A program made the position numbers and the translations under genes. A stretch of DNA of 64,000 bases from Candidimonas nitroreducens (GTDB taxonomy: Bacteria; Pseudomonadota; Gammaproteobacteria; Burkholderiales; Burkholderiaceae_B), in the NCBI RefSeq assembly GCF_002209565.1, contig NZ_NJIH01000001.1:186001-250000 (forward strand), written 5' to 3'. The notes below the pieces were generated by a model. The model was given only the letters and a program-made list of their open reading frames with translations, had not been told where the DNA came from and searched no databases. Below, piece by piece: positions 57,080 through 64,000 of the stretch. Numbering within the stretch: the first letter of the stretch is position 1; each line of letters begins with the position of its first letter.

Positions 57080-59187
57080 AACCTTCCTCTATCGATTTTC
57101 CCCGCGCGGTGGCGGCGCTGCCTCGCAACATGCCGCGGCTTGCGGCGCTCGCACCCCTGACGCTGGCTATGGCGCTGGCGCAGTCCGCCCAGGCGCAAAC
57201 GGATCCGGACGAGAATCGGCAGCCGGCCGTGCTCTCGCCGGTCGTCGTTACCGGCAATCCGCTGGGCAGCGACACGCTTTCCATGCCCTCGACCATACTG
57301 GATGGCCGGGATCTGGAGCTGCGCCGCAGCGCCACCTTGGGCGAGACCCTGAATGGCCTGCCCGGAGTGGCAAGCACCACATATGGCCCCATGGTCGGCC
57401 GCCCGATCATCCGCGGCATGGACGGCGACCGCATCCGGCTGCTGCAGAACGGGGTGGGCACGCTGGATGCGTCCTCGCTGTCGTATGACCATGCCGTGCC
57501 GCAGGATCCGCTGTCCACCGAGCGCATCGAGATCCTGCGCGGCCCGGCCGCCCTGATGTACGGCGGCAATGCCATAGGCGGGGTCGTCAACACCCTCGAC
57601 AACCGGATTCCGCGCGAACCCATTGAGGGCGTGCAGGGAGGAATCCAGGGCAACTACGGCGGCGCCGGCAACGATCGCGACGGCGCGGTTCAACTGGAGG
57701 CGGGCAATGGGAATTTTGCCTTGCACGCGGACGCTTTCGGGCGCAAGACCAGCGAGCTGCGCATCCCGGGCTATGCAAGGTCGAGCCAGCAGCGCGCCAG
57801 CGACGGCCCCGGGGTCGAGCAGCCGCGCTACCGCCTGCCCAACAGCGACGGCAGCGACAGCGGCGGGGCACTGGGCATGTCATGGACGGGCGAGCATGGC
57901 TATGCGGGCCTGTCCTACAGCGGCTTCGACGCCGACTATGGCTCCGTGGCCGAAGACAGCGTGCGCATCAGGATGCATCAGGAACGCTTCGGCGCGGCCG
58001 GGGAAATCCGCGATCTGGCGGGGCCCTTCAAGAGCATCAAAGGCAATTTCGCCTATACCGACTACGAACACAAGGAAGTGGACGACGGAGAAGTCGGGAC
58101 GATATTCAAGAACCGCGGCTACGAAGCCCGCATAGAGGCGCGCCACGCCGATATCGGGCCATTGCAGGGCGCCTTGGGTGTGCAATTCGGCAGCACGCAA
58201 TTTTCCGCGCTGGGCTCAGAAGCGCTGGTACCCACGACGACCACCGATACGGCCGCCTTGTTCGCCCTGGAAGAGTGGCCCGTCGACGAGCGCTTCAAGC
58301 TCAGCGCGGGGGCTCGCTTCGAATACACCCGGCTGTCGCCATCGCCAGGGGGCAACGAACGCTTCAGCGGGTCGGACAAGGCCAGTTTCACCGCGAGCAG
58401 TTTTTCGCTGGGCAGCATTTATAAATTGACCGGCATCTGGACCCTGGCGGCCAATGCCTCATATACCGAGCGTGCGCCGACCTTCTACGAACTGTATGCC
58501 AACGGGCCGCACGAGGCCACCGGACAGTATCTGGTCGGCGCCGCCAACCTGAAAAAGGAGCGGGCCTATTCCGGCGACCTGGCCTTGCGCTTCAAAGACG
58601 GCCCGCACCGAGGCAGCGTGGGTGTGTTCTACAGCCATTTCACCAACTACCTGGCGGAGTTCAATACCGGCAGGTTCCGCGACGACGACGGCGATCTGGT
58701 CAGCGCCGACACCGACGATGCCTTGCCCGAGGCGCAATACCGGGCAGTGCCGGCGGACTTTTTCGGCTTCGAGGCCGAAGGCAGGTTCCGGATATTCGAG
58801 CGGGGCGGGCATTTGGTCGATTTGAATTTGTCGGGCGACTACACCAACGCGCGCAACAGCGACACGGGCGAGCCGCTGCCGCGCATCCCGCCATTGCGTC
58901 TTACCGCCGGACTGGGCTATACCCTCGGGCCCTGGGGCGCCGGTGTCAGCGCCACGCGCGCATTCGCCCAGCACCGCAAGCCGGACGACGATACGCCGAC
59001 CAGCGCCTATTACAGCCTGGACGCCAATGCCACCTATCGTTTCAAGACAAATGGCGTGCAATGGCTGGCCTACGTACGCGGCAACAACCTGACCAATCAG
59101 ACCATACGCTACGCGACCTCGGTCTTGAGAGATATCGCGCCCGAAGGAGGGCGCAGCATCATGGTCGGGATGCGCGGCCGTTTCTAG
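57076..59187 (+). CDS. znuD: TonB-dependent outer-membrane receptor, ZnuD-like
   Basis: The 703-aa receptor has a signal peptide (about 1-41, ending AQA) and a plug domain beginning PVVVTGNPLGSDTL, with RPIIRGMDGDRIRLLQNG and STERIEILRGPAALMYGG. A 22-strand barrel follows and ends in Phe (MVGMRGRF). It takes up a metal chelate or free zinc across the outer membrane with TonB energy. Translation is coupled to znuB (ATGA at 57076), which strongly ties it to zinc. I recall ZnuD-type receptors next to Zur boxes; His/Asp-rich external loops such as DDDGDLVSADTDD are present. Confidence 0.85.
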   Translation: MKPSSIDFPRAVAALPRNMPRLAALAPLTLAMALAQSAQAQTDPDENRQPAVLSPVVVTGNPLGSDTLSMPSTILDGRDLELRRSATLGETLNGLPGVASTTYGPMVGRPIIRGMDGDRIRLLQNGVGTLDASSLSYDHAVPQDPLSTERIEILRGPAALMYGGNAIGGVVNTLDNRIPREPIEGVQGGIQGNYGGAGNDRDGAVQLEAGNGNFALHADAFGRKTSELRIPGYARSSQQRASDGPGVEQPRYRLPNSDGSDSGGALGMSWTGEHGYAGLSYSGFDADYGSVAEDSVRIRMHQERFGAAGEIRDLAGPFKSIKGNFAYTDYEHKEVDDGEVGTIFKNRGYEARIEARHADIGPLQGALGVQFGSTQFSALGSEALVPTTTTDTAALFALEEWPVDERFKLSAGARFEYTRLSPSPGGNERFSGSDKASFTASSFSLGSIYKLTGIWTLAANASYTERAPTFYELYANGPHEATGQYLVGAANLKKERAYSGDLALRFKDGPHRGSVGVFYSHFTNYLAEFNTGRFRDDDGDLVSADTDDALPEAQYRAVPADFFGFEAEGRFRIFERGGHLVDLNLSGDYTNARNSDTGEPLPRIPPLRLTAGLGYTLGPWGAGVSATRAFAQHRKPDDDTPTSAYYSLDANATYRFKTNGVQWLAYVRGNNLTNQTIRYATSVLRDIAPEGGRSIMVGMRGRF

Positions 59188-59344
59188 GCTTGTGTTTCCA
59201 GGCTTGTGTTTCCCGCGCCAGCCGCGCGGGCCGCCTGCGACGGCGTGGCCGCGGGCCGGCTCGGCCCGAGCACCCGCGTGCCGGGAAATCGTGGCAGGCA
59301 AGGGTTTCGCCGGGTGCGCGCAAGGGCGTCGCGCGTTGTAAACT

Positions 59345-59863
59345 GTGCGCGTGGCCAGCATATCCAAACCGACTTCCAAACCGTCAGGCTCCAAGGTCGC
59401 CTCGCAACTGGAGGCGGCCCAGGCGCATTGCCGCGTCCAGGGAAGCCGGCTGACGGCGCAGCGCAAAGAAATCTTCGAACTGCTGCTGCGGCGCGGCGGA
59501 TCGGCCAAGGCCTACGACCTGCAGGACGACATGCGCGCGCGCCACGGGCGCGTTGCGCCCTCGACGGTATACCGCGCCCTGGAATTCCTGATGGCCCAGC
59601 ACTTGGTTCATCGGGTCGACGCCCTGAATACATTCGTGGTGTGCACCGCCGAACACTCGGCGCATCATCCTTTGCTGCTGGTGTGCTCGCGCTGCCAATC
59701 CGTAACCGAACTACAGGACGACGCAGCCTACGAGGCCGTGCGCAAGAAGCTGCGGCAGGCCGACTCGGGCTTTGTGGAATCGGACATCGAGGTGAAGGGC
59801 GTGTGCGGCAAATGCAGGGCCCAGCTGCCCGCCGTCGAACAGTCCGCCACCGCACATATTTAA
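59345..59863 (+). CDS. zur: Zinc uptake regulator, Fur family
   Basis: The 172-aa protein is Fur-like with Zur character. It has a winged helix (about 35-95, APSTVYRALEFLMAQHLVHR), then HSAHHPLLLVCSRC and GVCGKC, the two CxxC pairs binding structural zinc. With zinc it represses uptake genes. It is 158 bp after znuD on the same strand. The start is uncertain: GTG 59345 has no good ribosome site and GTG 59351 is also possible. The Zur-type palindrome before znuA is its likely target. Confidence 0.86.
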   Translation: MRVASISKPTSKPSGSKVASQLEAAQAHCRVQGSRLTAQRKEIFELLLRRGGSAKAYDLQDDMRARHGRVAPSTVYRALEFLMAQHLVHRVDALNTFVVCTAEHSAHHPLLLVCSRCQSVTELQDDAAYEAVRKKLRQADSGFVESDIEVKGVCGKCRAQLPAVEQSATAHI

Positions 59864-59875
59864 AGGCGCAGATAC

Positions 59876-60634
59876 ATGAACCACGCCGAACGGACGTCGA
59901 ACCAGGAACCGATCGTCGAGTTCCGCGGGGTATGGAAGCGCTTCGGCGCGCTGGAAGTGCTGAAAGACATCAATCTGGCGGTCGGGCGCGGCGAGGTGGT
60001 CGTGATCATCGGCCCGTCGGGCGCCGGCAAGTCTACTTTGTGCCGCACCATCAACAGGCTTGAGATCATCGATGAAGGGTCGATACTCGTCGACGGCAAG
60101 CCCCAGCCGGTCGAGGGCAAGGAACTATACAAATTCCGCGCCGGCATCGGCATGGTCTTCCAGTCGTTCAATCTGTTTTCACATAAATCGATTCTGGACA
60201 ACGTGACCCTGGCGCCGCGTAAAATCCTCGGCCAGGACAAGGCCCGGGCGCGGGACAACGCCTACCGCCTGCTGGACATGGTCGGCATCCGTTCGAAGGC
60301 GGACGCCATGCCGGCGCAGCTTTCCGGAGGCCAGCGCCAGCGTGCGGCCATCGCCCGCGCCCTTGCAATGGATCCCAAGGTCATACTCTTCGACGAGCCG
60401 ACTTCCGCGCTGGATCCCGAATCGACGCAAGAGGTTCTGGCAACCATGCAGCAACTGGCCGGGCAGGGAACCACCATGATCGTCGTCACGCATGAAATGT
60501 CATTTGCCCGATCGTGCGCCGACCGGGTGGTGTTCATGGCCGACGGCGCCATCATCGAGACGGCAGGCCCGGAAGCCTTCTTCACCGAGCCCGAAAGCGA
60601 GCGCGCCCGCAGCTTTTTGGCCTCGGTGCGCTGA
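59876..60634 (+). CDS. Amino-acid ABC transporter, ATPase (GluA/GlnQ type)
   Basis: The 252-aa polar-amino-acid ATPase has Walker A GPSGAGKST (46-54), Q-loop MVFQSFNLF, signature [15 protein letters not shown] and Walker B ILFDEPTSALD. It is first of a four-gene glutamate-type importer with a binding protein and two permeases. It starts 12 bp after zur, so some read-through from zur is likely. Confidence 0.9.
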   Translation: MNHAERTSNQEPIVEFRGVWKRFGALEVLKDINLAVGRGEVVVIIGPSGAGKSTLCRTINRLEIIDEGSILVDGKPQPVEGKELYKFRAGIGMVFQSFNLFSHKSILDNVTLAPRKILGQDKARARDNAYRLLDMVGIRSKADAMPAQLSGGQRQRAAIARALAMDPKVILFDEPTSALDPESTQEVLATMQQLAGQGTTMIVVTHEMSFARSCADRVVFMADGAIIETAGPEAFFTEPESERARSFLASVR

Positions 60635-60712
60635 AAGACTTCGATTTCTTCAGCGGCCGTGCGCAGGTGCATGGCCGCTGCATCACAAAGCAGGTAAAAG
60701 GAGTGTAGAGAC

Positions 60713-61594
60713 ATGAAGTTCATAAAACCATCAAGAATCTTTCCTTGTCTGGCCGTCGCCGCGGCGTTGGCCCTGGGCGGCAGTGCCGGCGCCTTCGCCG
60801 CCTCGGCCGTCAAGCAGTATCCACCAGACACCACCATGGGCAAGATACAGAAGCGCGGCAAGCTGATCGTGGGCGTGAAGGTCGACTTTCCGCTGTTCGG
60901 GCTCAGGAACCCGGTAACCGGCAAGCTCGAAGGCATGGACATCCAGCTTGCGCACGGCATCGCCAAGGATCTGACCGGCAGCCCCGACAACATCGAGTTC
61001 GTCGAAGTCAATAGCGGCAACCGCGAGGTATTCCTGCAGCAGCACAAGGTGGACATCGTCATCGCCACTTATCCGCCCAACGCGAAACGCGTGAAGGCCG
61101 TCGATTTTGCAGGGCCCTACCTGATGAGCCCGATCGGCACCATGGTGAACAAGGACAACACCAGCATAAAGCAGGTGTCTGACCTCAACGGCAAGAACAT
61201 CTGCGTGACCAAGGGTTCGGGCTCGGAAACATACGTACCCCTGAATGCGCCCAAGGCCAAGCTGACGGTGTTCAGCTCGATGACGCAATGCATGGAAGCG
61301 CTGGCGCAGCGGCGGGTCGACGGCGTAACCACCACGCAAAGCATACTGCTGGGGCAAATGAGCCAGAACCCCGGCAAGTTCAAGCTCGTGCCCACGGAAT
61401 TGCTGAATACGACAGGCAAGAAGGCCTCGGACAATGATTCCATCGGCCTGCCCAAGGGCGACAAGGCGCTGCACGATTACCTGGATTCGTACCTGAAGAA
61501 AATCGCCGCCAACGGCGAATGGAAGAAGATCTACGACAGCACGCTGGGCACGGTGATGCCCGGCAATGTCAGCCCGCCTCCCATCCTGTACTAA
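60713..61594 (+). CDS. Glutamate-type ABC transporter, binding protein
   Basis: The 293-aa family-3 binding protein has a signal peptide (1-30, ending AFAA) and KRGKLIVGVKVDFPLFG, as seen in GluB-like receptors. It also has the substrate Arg region VIATYPPNAKRVKAVDFAGPYL and CVTKGSG. AGGAG is 9 bp before ATG 60713. The order ATPase-binding protein-two permeases is that of gluABCD of actinobacteria and related operons. Glutamate is probable, aspartate possible. Confidence 0.87.
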   Translation: MKFIKPSRIFPCLAVAAALALGGSAGAFAASAVKQYPPDTTMGKIQKRGKLIVGVKVDFPLFGLRNPVTGKLEGMDIQLAHGIAKDLTGSPDNIEFVEVNSGNREVFLQQHKVDIVIATYPPNAKRVKAVDFAGPYLMSPIGTMVNKDNTSIKQVSDLNGKNICVTKGSGSETYVPLNAPKAKLTVFSSMTQCMEALAQRRVDGVTTTQSILLGQMSQNPGKFKLVPTELLNTTGKKASDNDSIGLPKGDKALHDYLDSYLKKIAANGEWKKIYDSTLGTVMPGNVSPPPILY

Positions 61595-61621
61595 GAAAAC
61601 CCGCGGCCAGCGAGGCGACTG

Positions 61622-62266
61622 ATGTCGGTTCTGCTTACTCACCTGGGTGAATTCGCATGGGGCGTCGCGTTCACCGTAGGGCTCGTGGTGCTGGGCTGGG
61701 TCGGCGCCCTGATCCTGGGCACGGTGCTGGCGATGATGCGCGTCAGCCCCATACGCACGGTGCGGGTCGTGGCCGCGGCCTATATTCTGGTGTTCCGCAA
61801 TGTCCCCATTCCGGTGCAGATGGTCTTGTTCGTGTTCGGGCTGCCGCTGCTGGGCATCGTGTTCTCGCTGTTCTCCTCGGCGGCCATCGTGCTGGTCACC
61901 TACCATGCGGCATTCGTCTGCGAGACGCTGAGGTCGGGCCTGAATGCGGTGGCCATAGGCGAGCTCGAGGCGAGCCGCTCGTTGGGGTTCGGGCCGTTCG
62001 GCACGATGCGTAATCTGGTTCTGCCGCAGGCTTTTGCAGCCGTGGTTCAGCCCATGGGCAATGTGCTGATTCTGCTGGTGAAGAACTCTTCGGTGGCCGC
62101 CATCGTCGGGGTCGCCGAACTGACTTTCGTCGCGGACAAAGTCGCCATCGAGGAAGTGCAGGCTTTCGTCGTGCTCGGCGGGGCGGCGATCGCCTACGTC
62201 GTGATTTGTCTGGTTCTCAAGCGTCTCGTGGCCATGCTCGAGCGCAGGGTGGCTTTCAGCAAATGA
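61622..62266 (+). CDS. Glutamate-type ABC transporter, permease 1 (GluC-like)
   Basis: The 214-aa HisM-type permease has about five helices and the coupling loop GELEASRSLGFGPFGTMRNLVLPQAF. It forms half of the inner-membrane channel. Its stop overlaps the start of permease 2 by 4 bp (ATGA at 62263-62266), so the two are made in equal amounts. Confidence 0.88.
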   Translation: MSVLLTHLGEFAWGVAFTVGLVVLGWVGALILGTVLAMMRVSPIRTVRVVAAAYILVFRNVPIPVQMVLFVFGLPLLGIVFSLFSSAAIVLVTYHAAFVCETLRSGLNAVAIGELEASRSLGFGPFGTMRNLVLPQAFAAVVQPMGNVLILLVKNSSVAAIVGVAELTFVADKVAIEEVQAFVVLGGAAIAYVVICLVLKRLVAMLERRVAFSK

Positions 62267-63096
62267 ATACCAGTCCCTTATTCGAAGAGCCCGGCCCGCG
62301 CGGCCGGCGCCGCTACCGCATGTTCGAGGCCCTGGCCTGGGCGGTCATTATCATCGTCGCCGGCCTGGCCGTCTGGACACTGGACAGGAACGGTGCGTTC
62401 GATGCCGCGGCCTGGAAGCCTTTTGCGCTATGGGGCGTGTGGCGGCAATTGGGCATAGGGCTGCTCAACAACATCCGGGCGGCCGTCGTCGGCATGCTGC
62501 TGTCCATGTTCTTCGGCTGCTTTCTTGGGTGGGGGCTGCTCTCGAAGCGGAAAATAATCCGCTACCCGTGCCGGGTGTTCACCGACGTGTTCAACGGCAT
62601 TCCCGTACTGCTGCTGCTGTTCTTCACCTCTCTGGTGCTGCCCTCGTGGGGCCTGCCGCTGCCGGATTTCTGGTTTCTGGTGATCGCGCTGTCGCTCTAC
62701 AGTACCGCCGTGGTCGGGGACCTGGTGCGCGCGGGCGTCCAGGCCTTGCCGCTGGGCGAGTCCGAAGCCGCCGCGGCGCTGGGGTTCTCCGGGCTGCAAA
62801 GCATGTGGCTGATACTGCTGCCGCAGGCGCTGCGCATGATGAGCCCGGGGCTGGTCAGCCAGATGGTGATCGTGCTCAAGGGCACTACATTGGCTTTCGT
62901 GCTGGGCGGCTACTTCGACCTGCTGCGTGCGGCGACGGTGCTGGGCGCCTATTTCAGCCGTTCATTGCTGCAGGTTCAGGTCATTGCCGCGATCGCATTC
63001 ATGCTGATCAATATCGGCTTGTCGCAAATCGCCTCGGCCATCGATCGCAAGGAAAAGCAGCGCTACGGGGTTCAGCCCGTCGCGCTGGATGAATAA
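62263..63096 (+). CDS. Glutamate-type ABC transporter, permease 2 (GluD-like)
   Basis: The 277-aa permease has an Arg-rich cytoplasmic start (GPRGRRRYRMF), a first helix, and the coupling loop LGESEAAAALGFSGLQSM. ATG 62263 overlaps the GluC-like stop; an upstream in-frame start at 62206 would overlap that gene far more. It pairs with permease 1. It is the last transporter gene; no terminator hairpin is apparent after it. Confidence 0.87.
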   Translation: MNTSPLFEEPGPRGRRRYRMFEALAWAVIIIVAGLAVWTLDRNGAFDAAAWKPFALWGVWRQLGIGLLNNIRAAVVGMLLSMFFGCFLGWGLLSKRKIIRYPCRVFTDVFNGIPVLLLLFFTSLVLPSWGLPLPDFWFLVIALSLYSTAVVGDLVRAGVQALPLGESEAAAALGFSGLQSMWLILLPQALRMMSPGLVSQMVIVLKGTTLAFVLGGYFDLLRAATVLGAYFSRSLLQVQVIAAIAFMLINIGLSQIASAIDRKEKQRYGVQPVALDE

Positions 63097-63144
63097 TACG
63101 GGCCTATCAGATCAACGTAAACCCAGCGACGTAAACTCTGCATC

Positions 63145-63564
63145 ATGCCGGATACCGAACTGCCATTGACCGACTTTGCCTCGCTGCTCGCGGCCGCGCG
63201 CCAGCAGGACGAACCACAGCGTTTGCTATTTGTATTTGCGCAGAAAGAGCTGCCCGACCAGCCCACTGCGCAGCAGCGGCGACGCTTTGAAAGCGGGCAG
63301 GGGGGTAGCCTGCGGCCTTGCCTGTGTGTAGACAAGGCCCCGGAAGACCTTACCAGCTTCGCGGCTTTGGCGGCTGAATCGGCGGCCACCGGGTTAGCAT
63401 GGGACGTCGTATTCATCAGCAGCCTGGCCGGCCGCGGCGGCATTGCGCCGAATCCCGACCAGGCCGACCAGCCCCTGCACTTCATGGTGCAGGCGATCAA
63501 CGACGGCCGCGTGGATGAATTCATAGCCTTCGATCGCAGCGGGAACACATTGAAATTTATTTGA
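63145..63564 (+). CDS. Conserved small protein of unknown function
   Basis: The 139-aa soluble protein reads LTDFASLLAAARQQDEPQR near its start, followed by RLLFVFAQKELP, LRPCLCVDKAPEDL and FISSLAGRGG. I recall related proteins in Burkholderiales and Pseudomonas that carry a doubtful label as ribonucleotide reductase alpha; nothing here resembles the reductase active site. It stands alone between the transporter and narG. Function unknown. Confidence 0.7.
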   Translation: MPDTELPLTDFASLLAAARQQDEPQRLLFVFAQKELPDQPTAQQRRRFESGQGGSLRPCLCVDKAPEDLTSFAALAAESAATGLAWDVVFISSLAGRGGIAPNPDQADQPLHFMVQAINDGRVDEFIAFDRSGNTLKFI

Positions 63565-63782
63565 CAGCGGTTCCAACTGCGCGCTTACAGTTATATGATA
63601 TTGCCAGAGCAACGCTGATCTCGACGTCTTTCATCGAGATCTCGGCCGGAAATACGGCTAGGCGAATCAGGCCGCCCGGCCAGCAAGTTCCCTGTTGTAC
63701 GGATTTGCAATCAAAAAGAGCAAGGCGTAAAGCCGCAGGCAGTACAAACAGTGCGGCAAGGCAAAGCAACACCCTTGTTTTT

Positions 63783-63812
63783 TTGATTGCGGATCCGTGT
63801 CAGGCATACTAT
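63783..63812 (+). promoter_or_regulatory. Possible narG promoter
   Basis: TTGATT (63783-63788) is followed after 18 bp by TACTAT (63807-63812), leaving a leader of about 14 bases before narG. TTGAT is also half of an FNR site, but the second half (ATCAA) is not present at the right spacing. A short stem CAAGG / CCTTG with a T-run (63757-63784) precedes it and may end upstream transcription. Confidence 0.3.
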
Positions 63813-63832
63813 GCAGCACATAGGAGCGAGTC

Positions 63833-64000
63833 ATGGGCCAATTCCTGGAGCGCTTGCGGTACTTCTCTCGGCCGCGCCAACCGTATTCCGAAGGCTGGGG
63901 CGAAGTGCGCAGCGAGGCGCGCCAATGGGAAGACGGCTATCGCAATCGCTGGGCGCATGACAAGGTGGTGCGCTCTACCCATGGTGTGAACTGCACCGGC
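63833..64000 (+). CDS. narG: Respiratory nitrate reductase alpha subunit (5' end only)
   Basis: The first 56 codons of narG are present, cut by the window edge. [21 protein letters not shown] and [15 protein letters not shown] match the N-terminus of NarG, where the His of STHGVNC and the following Cys residues bind the FS0 4Fe-4S cluster. GGAG at 63823-63826 fixes ATG 63833. NarG is the molybdenum subunit of membrane-bound nitrate reductase facing the cytoplasm. narH, J and I would be expected to the right of the window. Confidence 0.93.
   Translation, partial: MGQFLERLRYFSRPRQPYSEGWGEVRSEARQWEDGYRNRWAHDKVVRSTHGVNCTG

Noticed and set aside
63783-63796. FNR box before narG
   Set aside because: TTGAT is present but the second half ATCAA is missing at the right spacing and the position does not fit -41.5.

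Overview
The window is about 64 kb of GC-rich DNA. It looks like a chromosome segment of a betaproteobacterium of the Alcaligenaceae type (Bordetella, Achromobacter or Pusillimonas relatives). The main reasons are three Bug-type (tripartite tricarboxylate transporter) solute receptors inside CoA-dependent catabolic clusters, a UgpBACE-type transporter beside a SorC-type regulator, and a nitrate reductase narG start at the right edge. I saw no rRNA, tRNA, CRISPR array or transposase gene.

Region 1 (1-14400) is a fluoride-response island. Three fluoride (crcB-motif) riboswitch aptamers are visible. One on the minus strand (118-175) faces out of the window, and one on the plus strand (322-376) faces inward; together they form a divergent pair. 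A third (8249-8303) starts a second operon. The first operon encodes a six-protein membrane complex resembling hydrogenase-4 / complex I (HyfC-, E-, F-, G-, fused H-I and B-like). Its large subunit has lost both pairs of NiFe-binding cysteines, while the adjacent FeS clusters are kept. The second operon encodes a possible 44-aa peptide, two MutS-like ATPases, a complete enolase paralogue and an unrecognised protein with four regular CxxC...CxxH modules. Enolase is a classic fluoride target.

Region 2 (14500-26400) holds undecaprenyl-diphosphatase and a glycerol-phosphate regulon: ugpB-A-E-C, an exported propeller-like protein, a SorC-family regulator, a glycerophosphodiesterase, and glpD with a HAD phosphatase. 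The ugpB and glpD promoters have the same layout: paired TTGCAC-type operators 21 bp apart, the inner one on the -35 box, 17 bp before TATAGT. A 270-bp nested palindromic element sits on the ugpC stop codon, and a probable relic lies near 37.5 kb.

Region 3 (26400-36700) reads as an organosulfate pathway: alkylsulfatase, alcohol dehydrogenase, aldehyde dehydrogenase, two class III CoA-transferases, an enoyl-CoA hydratase, a Bug receptor and a LysR regulator. Next come a stand-alone Rieske protein, and an OprB-like porin plus EfeM-like lipobox-less receptor divergent from an FTR1-like iron permease across a very AT-rich control region.

Region 4 (41700-54500) is a second acyl-CoA cluster with two Bug receptors, two enoyl-CoA hydratases, two acyl-CoA synthetases, a CoA-transferase, a coupled trio of poorly understood genes and a GntR/FadR-type regulator. 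Three TGGGTnACCCA-like palindromes mark its promoters. Region 5 (54500-64000) has a zinc uptake operon (znuA, C, B and a ZnuD-like receptor) with zur, then a glutamate-type ABC transporter, a small conserved protein and the first 56 codons of narG.
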